Assembly: GCA_001953115.1 (NCBI GenBank)
Contig: LSSL01007656.1
Location: forward strand, 1-54,590
DNA length: 54,590 nucleotides
Origin: Smittium mucronatum
Lineage: Eukaryota > Kickxellomycota > Harpellomycetes > Harpellales > Legeriomycetaceae
Direction of reading: 5' to 3'
The position numbers and the translations under genes are program-made. The notes beneath the pieces were generated by a model. The model was not told the DNA's origin and searched no databases. It saw only the letters and a list, made by a program, of their open reading frames with translations. Positions 1 to 13,107 of the stretch are shown here, piece after piece. Each line of letters opens with the position of its first letter. Within the stretch, counting starts at the first letter, position 1.

Positions 1-738
1 TCTGAAGAATATTATATTCACTTTCTAGTTTAGTGTTATAGTTATTTTAGCTTTTTTTATTGATTTTGAAAATAATTAATTATATATTATTAATAGTAGC
101 TTTACCAGTTTTCAGTCAGATCAATTTTTTTAGTTATTATTTTTTTCACGTCGTTTACTATTATCATTACGTGCTACTCCGTTTTATTAGTTAGTAAATG
201 GTTTCATTTAGTATTTAAAATAGCTTGTATAGTGTTATGGAAATTGTTATGTGCAACTATGAGATGTTCAAGCCTGTGCTTATTTTTATGGATTTGCCCC
301 AGAGGTTGAAGCTTGGCGAGAGGTGGCAGATGATAAATATAGTGATACATTAACATTCATCTTTATGAAGTTCCTGCAATAGGCTATGACTTATGCCCAT
401 CGGTTATTTTGGCTTAAGGACCGGTAATGGAGGATATTTTACCCTCTTTACTGGTAACTTCGCATTTTTTCTGTCCCAAATCCGTGATAAGGTTCTCGCT
501 TATTATTCCTAATATTGGTGCTTTAACTAAAACTTGGTGATAACGGTACAGGGAAAATGGGAAATCTGTAGATAGGCAGAATAAAGTATTAATACTTACC
601 ATAAAGTATCTGCTGGGCGAGGGAAATGAGTGTTTTAGCAATGGTAAGCTTAGCGTTGCCTCACCTTTGACTGCAAAAAAAAGTTTGGAAGCGAAGATTT
701 ATACTAGTCTAACTGATAAATAGAATCCACTTCAGACA
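1..738 (+). mobile_element. Copy 1 (old, decayed) of an unrecognised 0.8-kb repeat
   Basis: This is the eroded sibling of the element at 26271-27065. The two align along their whole length: the leader (GTAGCTTTACCAG against GTTAGTTTTACCAG), the middle, and the end (TAGTCTAACT, then GAATCC.CTTC). The 5' end lies outside the window. Codons from 278 on read AYFYGFAPEVEAWREVADD, matching the young copy, and keep GAG (320-322) where the young copy has TAG. Later parts are full of frameshifts and stops, so it is a pseudogene. The family is unknown to me. It could be a short retroelement, a solo LTR with coding capacity, or a duplicated small gene. Confidence 0.75.
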
Positions 739-1949
739 ATAAAAAATTACTGAGACTTTTTTTTTAAATTTTTTTAAACGATTTTTTTATATAAATATTG
801 ATAAAATTTTCACATATATTTAATAGGATTTCTTTTTCAGTTATCAAATATCTGATTAGGGATTATATTATTTATTTATTTTAAAAATATTTATGACTAA
901 AATCTAAATTTAATAGATTCAATTTTTAACCCAGTGATTTATGTGTTCGAAATTCTTCCCTATAGTGTAAATTTATGAGAAAATTAGTTATAAAAATTCA
1001 AAAATCGTGTATATCATCATAAATTTTTTTATTTTTTCGTATTTCAAGTCTATCAGTTCTTCAGAACTTATTTAAACTGTATTGATAATTCTCGCAATTT
1101 ATCATAACAAAAGATTTTATTTTTGAGAAATTAGATCTATCTAAGGTTAAAGCATTTTAAGGTTAAAATTTAATTATATATATCCTTTCCGATATATCCT
1201 AAGCCTGCTATTATAGACCGTATCATTTAAAATTTAAATTATTTTACTTTGAGCTTTTAGAAGATACTTTTTAAGTAAATTAAAACTGATTTAAAATATG
1301 CTAAAATAATTTTCGAGATGTATTTTATTAACATCAATATAATTTCAATTCCATATGAAAGATGGGAAAATTATCTTTTTATGCATTGTAATTATTCTTT
1401 CCAGTGAATAAAACTTTAAAATTTATAAAATCCGAAGCTAATCTAGAGCACTAATTTAACCACGCATCTATTTCAATTTTTTTTTCATGGTAATATAAAA
1501 AGATTTTATTCTAAAGATTCCTGTTATATTTTTTTCCATAAATTTTAGCTCTTTTTTAGGAGTTTCATTGATCAAATCGGTAATTGTTATTAAAAGTGTT
1601 TGTGTTATGAAAGATTTCATATTTTATGTTAGTTCATCAGTGGAATTAGTAAAAAAAATATTTTAAAAAGAAGGATTAAGTAGCAGTTGATCTTTAAAAG
1701 ATAGCTTGAGTCTTTTTTCTCTTTACTTTTAATTATTTTAGGATAATGATTTAGTATCTCAAATAATATATCAAATAAATTAAATAAAATTTGGTAAAGG
1801 TCTTTATAGAATAACTGGAAAGTAAGTCAAAATAAAAATCAATTTCATTTTGTTCATTATCAAAAATTATATTTGCTTCAATATTTCATTTATTACTTTA
1901 TTAATATTCTGAGCTCTACGTAATTAGTATTGAAAATTTTTAATTGGGT
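739..1949. other. AT-rich DNA without recognisable features
   Basis: I read both strands and found no open frame of note, no RNA gene and no repeat shared with other parts of the window. Only short A and T runs are present. Confidence 0.6.
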
Positions 1950-2240
1950 GTATTTAATAATATATATTAGACGACCGATGCAATAAGTGGTTAAATTTTT
2001 AAACACATTCTTTTGATGAATTAAAACCAAAATATCAAATTTTATAAATTTGTATTTTTTAAATGCATAATATCTATAATATCAAGACAAAATGATACAA
2101 ATCGCTTTTAACGAGAAGATTTTTTTATTTCAAAATACACGCATTATATCGACAAATTGACACATCTAAAAAATTGGTGATTAAATTGGAATAATTCAAA
2201 AAAGGTCAAAATAAAGCGTTTTTCTAAAAATTAAAAAATT
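1950..2240 (+). repeat. Left inverted arm of the 3.5-kb element
   Basis: It matches the reverse complement of 5235-5525. The match is strongest over 2061-2218 (about three quarters identical by eye) and fades outward. Its inner edge lies just after AAAAAAGGTCAAAATAAAGCG. Confidence 0.7.
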
Positions 2241-2346
2241 TCGTTATAAATAATCTTTAAACTAAAATGAAATTGTTATTTTAAATTTCAACTTTTTTTC
2301 TAATTTGAATAAAATTCATCAAAATAAAATTTCTATAGAATTTGCT

Positions 2347-2538
2347 TCAAATATCATTTGGTAGTTTAAATAACGATATCGTGTAATATCTAACACGCAA
2401 ATTTCGTCTAACAAAAAGAAATCTATCTAATAATTCTCTATTGCCATTATCAAATTTATAAATTAAACTATTCATCCTTTCTATAAATAAATCAATATCG
2501 ACATAGATTTTTTTTAAAAAAAAATTCTTTAAATTCAT
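2347..2538 (-). other. 63-codon open frame next to the left arm, doubtful
   Basis: The frame is uninterrupted and reads inward to outward, ending just inside the left arm. Its composition is mixed and charged, with FIERMNSLIYKFDNGNREL followed by RFLFVRRNLRVRYY, which looks less like random AT-rich translation than its neighbours. It could be the C-terminal scrap of a lost transposase. I recognise no family motif, and chance is a fair alternative. Confidence 0.2.
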
Positions 2539-3208
2539 TATATTTGAACATTTTACAATAACACGCTATATATATTTACTATATTTTCGAATATAATTCA
2601 GTTATATACATCCATCATTTTAAACCAAAATAAATATATGAATCAAACACATGGCTATATAAAACCAAAACTATATTCATTTGACCATTTAATACTATAT
2701 ATTATGTCTAAATTAGCTATTTTTTCTCAATTTTCACTTAATATAGTGTTAAACTACATCTAAACTTCAAATAAAATACCCAGCTATCTTTTTATCTCTT
2801 ATAAAGCCAATTTTTTCTACAATAAAAATCAAAAAAAAAAATAAATGTATATATTTTACTCCGGATTACTTTTCACTTCAATATATTCGATTATTAATTA
2901 TATTTAAGCCCTTTAAATATACCAATAAACTAATTAGTTTAATTTTCTTCTCCTCTATTCATTTAATTAACTATAATTTATTTAATATGAAAATTGGTGA
3001 TGATTTTAACAAATTGAACTAACTATATTTTTATATAATTATATTTTAGGAATACGGATTTTAAAATTTTCTAGTTTATTTTTATTTTTAGATATAAATA
3101 TAATCCGAGGTAAATCAAACTAAAAAGTATAACACAAATAATTTTTTTGGAATATGAAGTAAAATGCCATTATATTCTTGTATTAATATATATATATATT
3201 TTTAAAAG

Positions 3209-3338
3209 TGAATTTATTTATAACATTCAAAAACTAGACAAAAATAATAAAAAAATACAATAAAAGGAAAAGAATTCAAATTTCATCCCACTCATATCTG
3301 TCGCTCTAGCTGCTCCGTACCCACTGGGCATTTTTTCA
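3209..3338 (-). repeat. Dispersed ~130-bp repeat, copy A
   Basis: One of three copies (the others are at 23494-23630 and 39779-39916). Read on the minus strand, a G+C-rich core TGCCCAGTGGGTACGGAGC (3313-3331) is followed by GACAGATATGAGTGGGATGA, then TTCCTTTTATTG, a T-rich stretch, and a shared tail CTAGT.TTTGAATGTTATAAAT. The core is far better conserved than its surroundings. It may be a tRNA-derived SINE (the GCCCAGTGGGTA stretch loosely resembles a Pol III A box) or the end of a longer element. No clear B box is present. Confidence 0.75.
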
Positions 3339-5234
3339 AAATATATTAATATAGTCGTTGCTATTTTAAATTTAAATCTATTCTCTATCATTTAGACTGT
3401 GATTTGAAATTTATGTCTCAAATTTTATGATATTAATTAAGTTTTTTTAAACGAATTTTTCTATTTGATTTTCAAGATTCATTAAATAAGTGATACACAA
3501 GCCTTCAATATATTAAATATGTTTATAGCATGATTTAAATTGTTAAGTTTTGTTTCAAAATAAATTTATACTTTTTAGGATTTTTTTGTAGACAAAAACA
3601 TTTATTTTATCCAATAATTAATTAGCTGTTTTTCTAATCCTAGAAAAAAATCGTATTTTTTTTAAATAAAATAATAGTTAATTTTTTCAATCAAAATCTT
3701 AGCAACTATTTATAAATGCCGATAATTTTTTTTTTAAAAAAACTTTTATAACATACCAAATTATAAATTTATAAAAAGGTCCATATAAAAAACGATATAG
3801 GTTTATTTATATAGTTTAATCACAAATATAAAATTAATTTGTTTAAAAAACCCTTTTTTTATTTTTAATAGAATTATAAAAGAAAAAAAATTGTAATTTA
3901 TATGAAAATAAGACTGATTCCAAAAACAAAAAAAAAATATTAATATTGATTTTAGATCTTGTTAATATTTGCAATATGATATTTTAATTGCTTAAACATA
4001 CATATATATATCGTGTATGTTTTGATAGTAGTCTAAACATGATCTTATTTTTAGTCTAGCAGCCCCTCAGAGCTGTTTTAACCTCCCATAATAATTTTAA
4101 CATTTAGTTCTTACCGAAAATAATCTTGAGTTATAATTATAATCATGCTGGTTTAAATTTGAATTCTTTATAAAAAAAATTCAGGTATATACCGTTAAAT
4201 CCCAATTTAACCCAAATCAGCTCTATCGACAAATATTGAGGGTCATCTATTTTATTCTCTTCTGAAGATTTCAATAAATATTTTTTTTAACCATCTAATT
4301 GGTTCAAAAATATGTTGAAATCATTAATGGATCCATATTATATATCGCTAATCATTGTAACCCTTCCATCTGAGATATGTGCTAATTCTCTTTTAACACA
4401 ATATCTCTTGTGTTTATACGAGTATAAAACCTTGCGTCCCTAAAAACCGTTACAAACCTTGAAAAATCTTGTATATAATTGTATATAATTAGAACACGTT
4501 TGAATAATGCAAAAAAGATAGTCCTTGAGATGTCTGGCTGTTTTTTTTTTTTGATGAACAATAAATTCTTTTTTTAAATTGTCTTTTATTGCGTTAGTTA
4601 TCCTTGAAACCAGTCATTGTGATGAATCATAATTTGTATCAAAGAATAGTCCTATCGATAAAAAAGCTGTATAAAATTTAAGTTATGTCAAAAAAAATTA
4701 CAGAAAATACTTTATTGATAAATTTAATTTTCTTCCATATTTCTTCTCATACTTGACAAGTACGTATTTAATAACGAAAAAAGTCTGTAAAAAGAAAATA
4801 TGTTGAAATTTGTCAATTTCTTTAGCCAATATTAAGACAATTGGTGAAAGTAATAACCCACATATGTCTTATTGATTTCGAAAGTACTTTAGAATATTGA
4901 ATTTTCTCTAAAAATCTCATCTATACCCTCTACTCTTAAAAAAAGCCATTGAAAGTTAGAATTAGACATTTTTAAAATGGTTTTCTTCTTTAAAAAAGTC
5001 AATAAATATAGTTTTAAAAATTATAAAAGATTACTCATTCTTTTTTAAAATTTGTGAAAAAAAACTACTAATTTTATAAAAAAAAATCGATAATAAGTAC
5101 CAATTCGATTTAAATACAATCTTATTATTATATAAATAATGTTATTTAATTGATCAAACTGAATTATAACAAAATATAATAAAAAAATATACAAGATTCT
5201 TATAAACTAATATAAGCTCATTATATCATAAAAT
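3339..5234. other. Interior of the 3.5-kb element: AT-rich, nothing identifiable
   Basis: Frames are closed on both strands and no protein motif is visible. Slightly less extreme composition occurs at about 4200-4900, but I could not assemble a readable peptide from it. Confidence 0.5.
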
Positions 5235-5525
5235 TCGATTTATTATTTAAAAATAGCGTTATTTTGACCTTTTTTGCATTTATTCCAATTATATCACCAA
5301 TTTTTTAATTTTCTCGATTTTTTTATATAATGTATGTATTTGAAATAAAAAAAATTTCGCGTTAAAAGTGATTTGTATCATTTTTGCTTAACATTATTGA
5401 TATTATGCATTTAATAATATATATATAATTTCAAATTTTTTTTTTAATTAGTCAAAAAAACGTTTTTTAAAAAATAAACCTCTTATTGCAAATTTCATCT
5501 ATTTAAATTCATAATATTTTAATTC
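5235..5525 (-). repeat. Right inverted arm of the 3.5-kb element
   Basis: This is the reverse-complement partner of 1950-2240. Shared blocks include ATTTTGACCTTTTTTG, ATCACCAATTTTTTA, AGTGATTTGTATCATTTT and GATATTATGCATTT. Divergence between the arms shows that the element is old. Confidence 0.7.
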
Positions 5526-6369
5526 AAAAAAAATTAGATTTGCTAAATGTATTGAAAAAAATTAATGTATACATATGCACATATATAATTTATTTCGCAT
5601 TATTCAAAATATATTTTTTTATTATATATTTAAAAAACTTTTAGCCAACACATTTTTGTCGTTATAGAATAAATCTAAATTATTATAAAAATATTTTTAA
5701 TGAAGAATTGATGATAAGAATAAAGTTGATAAATAAAAAATTTAAATCAAATTTATAATCGATTAAAAAAAAAATCCATTTTGATAAAAAAGCGTTTTTT
5801 CTATAAATCCTATTTATGTACAAACAATTCTTATTTTTTAAAATAACTCCAATTTATCAATATAACGATTTTTTCTCAAAAAAAAGGATATATTATAGTA
5901 ATAAAATAATCGATCATTTTATCCATCGATTAATGAATTATAATTATAATTTGTAATAATAATCCTAAATTAATAACTTTCTATTATTTGATAAAAAATA
6001 ATTAGGTGTAGCTAAAAAAATTATTTCACTGGGGGCCTATGGATTATTTATATAAAAATTAATGAGGTTAATAAAAAATTTTTTTAATGATTTCTAAATA
6101 AATCTAAAGTTATCCTTTATTTAGATTTTTTTTATTAATTCAAAAAATTGTTTTGTGATAAATAAGTAAAAGATGTATAATTAAATGATTTAAAAATAAT
6201 ATAAACATAAAAGTGGCTCTCTTTATCTTTTATAAAGAAAAAAAATTTTTCAAAATAAAATTTGCAGTATGCTTCCTTAAAAAACTTATGTGAAAAACTT
6301 ATACTCCTTGATAAATTTCCAAAATAATCAAACTCCAAGTTGGACTAACATTTGAAGTTAAAAAATTAA
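5526..6369. other. AT-rich DNA without recognisable features
   Basis: No coherent open frame, RNA gene or shared repeat was seen. A minus-strand open frame at 6135-6338 is dominated by F, K and Y codons and looks like chance. Confidence 0.5.
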
Positions 6370-7689
6370 ACCACCTGATAAAGATAAAAAAATTGAAAAT
6401 AAGATCAAAATAGTTCTTTATTCAAAATGATTAAACGAAAAGTTCCTAAAAAAGTAAATTTATTTTTTGATAATAAAACTTAAACTAGATGATCCATTTT
6501 TATTCTCTAATAAATTTCAGAAGGGTTTTTCGAAAAAATATTTTCTCAATTTGAAAAATCTCAAAAATGTTAAGAAACCTCCAGCCATTGTAAAATAATA
6601 TTTTGAAATAAATTAAACATAATTATCTACATAATGTAAAAATATCGAAATAGCCTAACTCGAAAAATACTCTTTCTCTTAGAGACTTCCGAGTATTCTG
6701 ATAAATATAAAAATATCATAATGCCATCATATAGGGTCTTAAGTGTTTGAGAAGTATATAATGAAGCTTACAAGGAACTTTCAAAGATAGGTGAAAAAAT
6801 GAATATTATTGCTTTATTATACAAAAAAAATCATACTTTTTCATCAAAAAGCAATAAGATAATACTAAAAATTAAAAATTAAAAATTAAAATAAAATTCT
6901 AAAAAAATTGTGAATATTGTTAGTAAAAGTATGAAATTTGTGTAAAAGATCCCTAACAATATGCACATAGTGTAAAAAAATCTCATCCAAAAATAAAAAT
7001 GCGGATAATTGAAAAAAATTTCAAAAAGAAAAAGGATTATCCTTAAAAAAATTAAAGAAATATTAATTAAAGAAAGAAATCCCAAAGAATAATAGAATAG
7101 GGGTAAAAAATAGTATCAATTTTAATTAAAACTTGGACAGTGTTAAAAATAATGATAAAATATTTTTTATACAAAAATATAAAGCATTGATAATTAAGCA
7201 TAGAAATTTTACTAGAACTTAAAAACGATCAATTAAAAAAAACTATAATCAGAAATTTGATCTAAAATCTATTAGAAAAACATGTCTGTCAAATTTAAAT
7301 ATGCAGATCCATAAGATACTAAAATATCAAAAAGAGGCATGTACTTAAACTAGATCCTAAAAATTTAATCAAAATTTGAAGTAATTATAGCAACTTTAAT
7401 AGAACCTACACAAATAAATCTAAATATTAAGAATTTGCAAAAAAATTAAGATAAAAAACTTATCCAACAGAAATAAATCAATAGATTCAGTAAAAATAAA
7501 TAAAATTCCGAAGCAGCAGTGAATGATGTGACTGTTAAAAAATCTAAAGAAAAATAAAATCAGATAAAAATAGCATTAAATTGGTAGAATCTATCTTTAT
7601 TGAAGTATAAATGGTCCTTATTTGAAATTTTCATTGTTGTATCTTTGGAATAAAAACATAAAAAAATAGAAAAAAAACTAAAATAGAAA
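6370..7689 (+). other. A-rich sense strand upstream of the LINE, possibly its lost 5' part
   Basis: The plus strand is clearly richer in A than T, continuing the bias of the decayed LINE at 7690-10680. That suggests an extension of the same coding strand, such as ORF1 or the endonuclease domain. I could not find endonuclease motifs (PDI.G..ET, GDFN, SDH) here, so the assignment is only inference. Short lysine- and asparagine-rich frames occur throughout. Minus-strand frames in this interval are shadows. Confidence 0.3.
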
Positions 7690-10680
7690 GTAGAACTAAA
7701 AAAAGCTTTCAAAGCGAATGTAATAGCAAACCAAAAAAACTGACTATTTACATTACTGAAAAAGATTGTAAAGTCGATAGTAATCTGATTACAAGAAAAA
7801 AATATCAAAAACTTAGATGAGCCTTTCTGGACAAACTTTAGGACGAAAAAGCATCCAGATCGAAATTCGCTGCTAAAACTATTAATAAAGCGAATATATA
7901 ATTTTTTGAAGGATAAAATTATTTTTATAGTATAATCAACATAAAAATTATGGAACAGAAATTATAAATAATGAATAATGAATCTATATCTCCTGAAAAA
8001 TTAAAGAGAAAAAAAATAATATTTATTTCACATCAGAGTAAATACTAATATAAAAATTAGAGATGATGAAATTATAATTAATGATGATATATATGGTCTA
8101 GGATGAAATAAATTTTAGTATACCTGTTAGAATAGCAAATAAAAAGGAATGGGAAAACATTGAGGAACTAATAAATTTGTTTTTTTTTTAAATAATCAAG
8201 CTATTTAAAAAGAAATTTCATGATATATATCTCGAAAAAATATTCAGGAGAAAAATCCAAAATAGAAAATATTTTTATATCCAATGAAGTTATCCAAGAT
8301 TTTTAGGATCATAAATATTTTCCTCCACAAAATATACCTGTTAAAGTAATAGAGTAGTTTAAAAAGATAATTAAAGGCAAATTCACTCTTACATCAAAAC
8401 CAAAACTTTTCTATGAGGTATGAAAATATAAAAAAATCGAATTTACATAAAATAGGCGAATGAGCTTTAGTAAAAAACAAAAGTAAAGGAATTTTAATTG
8501 AATTTGGCTAATTAAATTTTGGGAAAACTGAAATCGATTCATTAAAATTAATATATAATACAACTAGCACGACAATAAAAAAGGTAAATGTTAGCCCTGC
8601 TGAAATTAATCTTTAAAACAAAAAATATTAACCAATGAAAATGATATAAATAATGATAACAAAATAACAACTGTATGGGATAATTATCAGCTCTCAGAAT
8701 GATTGGGCAAATATATTTGAAGGTTATAAAATTCTTTCACATAATTATTAAAAAAGAAAGAAAGGATAAAAAAAATAGGCTACTTTCATTTGATAAATGG
8801 TGAATTAGTAATAGTTTTTAGAAAATTTTGAAAAGTGTTACAGATTTTGATCTAACCTCTTTTATAAGGGTCCAAATTGTTCCTAAACAAATTATTCTAA
8901 CAAAATTCAATAAAAAAAGGCTAAATAAATTTTTTTCTTTAAAATTATATAAGAATATTAATTAGTGAAATAGAGATTTCAAATTATAGTTCACACAATG
9001 TTAATTCTCCAGGACCAGATTTTTTTTCATATTATTTTTTAAAAAAATGTTATAAAAAATTGAATAGCATTTATAAACCATTTATAGTAATAATATAATA
9101 TGATTAAAATGAAAAAAAGAATATTAGTATCGATTACATCCTTAATACCAAAAAATTTTATCAAACAAGTTTAATAGATTACAGGTAAATAACTATATTT
9201 AATAAAGATAAGAATATATACAATGAAATTATCAAAAATAAGCTAGATAAATCTGTTGGAAAATTAATAAATGAAAAGAAATCTATATTCATAAAATAGA
9301 AGTTTTTTTTACAATAATAAATCTGCTAACTTCTTATTGGAAAAAATGAAATTATATAGGAAATTTCAAACTAATATATGCTTTTATTAGACTAAGAAAA
9401 AACTCATAAAACTCAAATGGAAATATTTATTCATTTTTCTCAAAAATTTTCTAATTGGGAAATTTTTTTTTCAAAGAATTAATAAAATATATTAAGTATC
9501 AAGAACTTTAATTATTATTTACGGGAAAAAATCCAGCCTAATTAATATCCAAAAATTACTAAGATTGAGTAATCAATTAACTTTACTACTATTAATTTTA
9601 TAAAAGAGTCATTAATATTGGTGGTTGAAAAAAATATTTTATAAATTAAAAAACGAATAAAGGATTAAAAATCATATCGTACACTTAAGAATTACTGACA
9701 GTAATTATAAGAATATTGAAGAAGAGATATTAAAACGAGCACTTATATTTTATTCTTTAGCTTCTGCTGCATAAATTGATGCGTAGAAAAAAATATTCTA
9801 AAAATATTTTTCGTAATAAACAACTGGACAGATAAAAAAATTTTACCACAAAATTATAAATTTAAATTCATAGTCATTCTTTTTAATAAAAAGGGAATGC
9901 ATATTAAGAAACACAAAAATGACTAACAAAAAATATATTAAAAAATATAAAATGCTGGACGAACAGGAAATTTTCTCATAAAGTAAAATTTATAATTTCC
10001 AATACTAATATATTTTAAAAACTATAGTTCAAATCTCACTTATTTCTCTTTGAAAAATAATCTATCTTTGGTTTAAAAAAAAAGGTTAACTACTTTATTT
10101 GGAGCAATAAAAAAGCTCAGGTTAAATTTAGCATTATTAAATTGGAGAAAAAATTGATTTTTTGTTAATTATGCATAAAGAAAAGTTAATAAACTCTTTA
10201 CATAATCTTACAGTAACATTTTTTTGATATTCAATATGTTTGGAAAAAATATTCTCAATATAACCTTCAAAAATTTTCGATGAGTACATACAAAATTAAA
10301 ATTATCATGATATATTGATTTCAAAAAAAAATTAGAATAAAATATAAAAAAATGAACAGAGAAGAGATAAAATTATCAAACGACATGTATGAATAGATAA
10401 TTTTGACCTATAAAATTGGATATTGGAAAAAATAAAACAGCTTGTGCTAAGAAGATTATTTAAATCACTCTTAATTAATTGTCTAAAAAAGATCAATCGT
10501 TACTATGTAAATATAAACTATTCTTTTGGGATGAATTTATAGCAAACTTAATTTTAATCTGGAATAATTTTGAAAAGCATTTTAGGGATAATATAGTTTT
10601 TTATAGCAATAAGTTTAATAAAATTACCAAGGTTTAAGAGAGATTTCTAAGTAAAAATATTAATTTGTTGTATTTATACT
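7690..10680 (+). pseudogene. Decayed L1-like non-LTR retrotransposon ORF2 (reverse transcriptase)
   Basis: The reverse transcriptase of a LINE is readable in order, with many stops and frameshifts. NSPGPDFF at 9003-9026 is the block 'SPGPDG'. SLIPK near 9140 follows. The window 9201-9296 is open and gives IYNEIIKNKLDKSVGKLINE. LLLD*EKTHKTQMEIF from 9381 corresponds to 'LLLDFEKAYD..EW.FL'. LRLSNQLTLLLLIL near 9560 replaces 'G.RQGDPLSPLLF'. A degraded YADD (SYT*E) precedes ALIFYSLASAAKIDA near 9700-9780, the 'ASG.KIN' block. Downstream, W.NRKFSHKVKFIISNT (from 9956) and FIWSNKKAQVKFSI (10094 on) are the typical C-terminal 'W..R.LS..GK' and 'FIW..KK' motifs of L1-type elements. Upstream fragments DEPFWTNF (about 7820) and DEINFSIPVRIANKKEWENI (8102 on) fit the linker. 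The element is dead. Confidence 0.85.
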
Positions 10681-12917
10681 AAAATTAAATCTATATAAAT
10701 TATCTAGTTATTCATTCATTCATCGGAAATTTATGAATTTAAATAAAGATATTTCAGCCAATAAATTCACTTAATTTTAATATATAATTTTATACTTATT
10801 AAAAAAATTGAACTTATATCATATTTTAGCTGATAATCTTAGATTTTCATCAAGTAAAGTGTAATTATGATTAATGGCTGTTACTATTTGTAATAATATA
10901 ATTTTTTCCCATGTAATTAATAAATCTCTTGCTCTGTGTAGCTTCAGTCTGTTTATGTGATCTAAGATTCATATTCAAAACGCTTGATTATCTATATTCT
11001 ATGGTTGGTAGCTAACTTTACCTATTTTATTTATTATGATTTAAAATACTATATGTGTTATACTGATCCCAAAAGCACTATTTTTTCCTTCAAATTTTGG
11101 AATTATAATAAATCATAATACTCTCCTTTTTTGAAACAGATATGTGTCTCTCTTTGTGTCCACGCTGAGTAGTTTTTTTGCTATCTCATTTTTATTAGAT
11201 ATTTTAGCTATTATAGAGTGCGATTTCACTTATTGCTATTTTTGCATTAACTAAGTAATTAATTGTGTTAGAATTGGTTGGATTAAATGTATTTTTGGCA
11301 ATCTATATTTTATGCAATGTAAAGCTTCAAAGAGAGAAATTTCAAGAACTTTATGAATTGCTTTTCGGTAGGCCATAATTTTTATCTCCAAATTACATCC
11401 AATTTTGATTTTTCTTCAGTAAATTAAGCCATAATTAATAATTTCAAGTCATTTCGAATCTTTCCTTCATACAATTTGTCTCGGATGATATGTAGAAATG
11501 AATATCTACTTGATAAAATATTTTTTTCGATAAATTTTTATTCTTTTTAAAGTGAGAGATGTGTCCATTTTTGCTGTAATATTTTATTAGAAAACCATGA
11601 TGGAGAAAAAAAATTTTTTAATGCTATAATTTTCGTTTATAAATTTTCAGCTGGTAAAGCTACCGTATCGTTCCACCTATTCAGTATGTCTGTTATAACT
11701 AGAATTTAAAGGCTGAATTTCTCGATAGTTTAAAATAGACCTACATATTCTTTTGACTAAATTTTTAAATTCTCACAAGTAATAATCCTTTTTAAATATC
11801 CGATGGTTTCTAGTGCCCAATTCTCAGTTATTTGGCAGATAGGAAATACTGTAATTATCCTAATATGTTTCGAGAAATTTTGGGTCAAAAAAAGTTCAAT
11901 TTGATTTTTTCTAGCAATCCTTTGATTTCATAAATTTGAAATAATTGGAGTAACTTTATTGTGATTAATATCAGCTTTCATAAAAGCATATTATTATAAA
12001 ATCGTACTTTCCTGGATTGATGCAGTTATAAATTAATTAATTTTTTAAGCATTATGATTTAGTTTTAACTGTAGTATTTTTAGTAGAATTCTCAGTACCA
12101 TTAAATTATAAAAAATTTGCTAGAATTTTTGATCTTTTTTTTTATCTTGTCCAAATTTAATTTTAAACGGTATATATTTGGTCTTATTGAATTTAATCGA
12201 AACAGCTGATTCATTATGAGTGTTTTTAATATTGATACTTTTGCCTTCGAGTTTAATTTCACCAATTTAGTTATATTCTCTCTCGTGTTCGTTATTTTCA
12301 AGATCGATATAATTGGCAGTCGTTTTGATTTAATAATCAGATGATATATCTAAATTATGAGTTTTTCTTAACTTTCGAGTTGCTCACCATTAGCCGATCG
12401 TAATAGAGATAGATTGAGAGTCGATTTTGTCGTTGTTATTATAAAATTGTCGAGTAATAGTATAATAGCTTATTATAGAGCTCATTTTAATGTTTTATTT
12501 CAAAATTAAATATTTTCAAAGTTTTTTTCTATCAAGATACGTCCTATCTTTTCTTTCTTTTTTGGGTACAGTGATTAAATATTAGTGGGATATGTTCAAC
12601 ATTTGCGTTTTCAATCTAATCAGCGATTAAATTAATAGAATCCATAAATTACTGCTAGAGTTTTTTTGTATCTGCACAATAATTTCTCTTGGAAGAATGT
12701 AGCTTTTGGATATAGTGATCTTTAGTCAAAAAATATAGTATATTTATTGTTGATGCAGTAAAGCACCTACTAAAAAAGTTCGAAGAGACTTTATACATGA
12801 TAATTGAATTTAAGGTATCTGGATAGACAAGGAAAGTAGTTTAAATCATTGTTATTTTAACATTTTTAAAAAAATTCTGTCATGATTTTGAAGATTTACC
12901 TAGACTTTAAATTCATA

Positions 12918-13006
12918 TTAATCCATCCAGTAATATAACTATGATAGAAAAAAAAAAGATAAGTATAACCCTGAATATTATTCCAGCCATTAATATAACT
13001 ACTATT
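12918..13006. repeat. Local direct duplication, about 50-bp offset
   Basis: ATTAATCCATCCAGTAATAT (from 12918) and ATTATTCCAGCCATTAATAT (from about 12976), each followed by AACTA, are two diverged neighbours within the unidentified decayed block. In the minus-strand frame they give INGWNNIQG and ITGWINMN. Confidence 0.5.
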
Positions 13007-13107
13007 TATAAATACATCCCCATCACTTTTTTCTGCAGATTTTTCCTTGCTAGCATACTTTAAATGTTAATGCATTTATTCTAGCATAAAATATTTCTAA
13101 ATTTATG

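Larger units (their letters stand above)
1950..5525. mobile_element. Putative DNA transposon bounded by ~270-bp inverted arms
   Basis: Two arms in opposite orientation enclose about 3 kb. The best block, 2061-2218, pairs with 5255-5412 reversed. Both are 158 bp long without large indels and share AAATGCATAATATC, GATACAAATC.CTTTTAACG, AAAAAATTGGTGAT and AAAAAAGGTCAAAATAA. Weaker similarity extends outward to about 1950 and 5525. This is the shape of a class II element with long terminal inverted repeats. The interior holds no recognisable transposase, so the element is either non-autonomous or too decayed to read. A dispersed repeat (3209-3338) lies inside it. A plain inverted duplication is the alternative. 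I could not place the exact termini or a target-site duplication. Confidence 0.6.

Noticed and set aside
946..965. tRNA B-box-like TGTTCGAAATTC
   Set aside because: No A box, acceptor stem or anticodon arm can be formed around it.
7560..7808. 82-codon minus-strand frame rich in F and S
   Set aside because: It lies on the T-rich antisense side of the LINE block; its composition is the shadow of lysine and asparagine codons.
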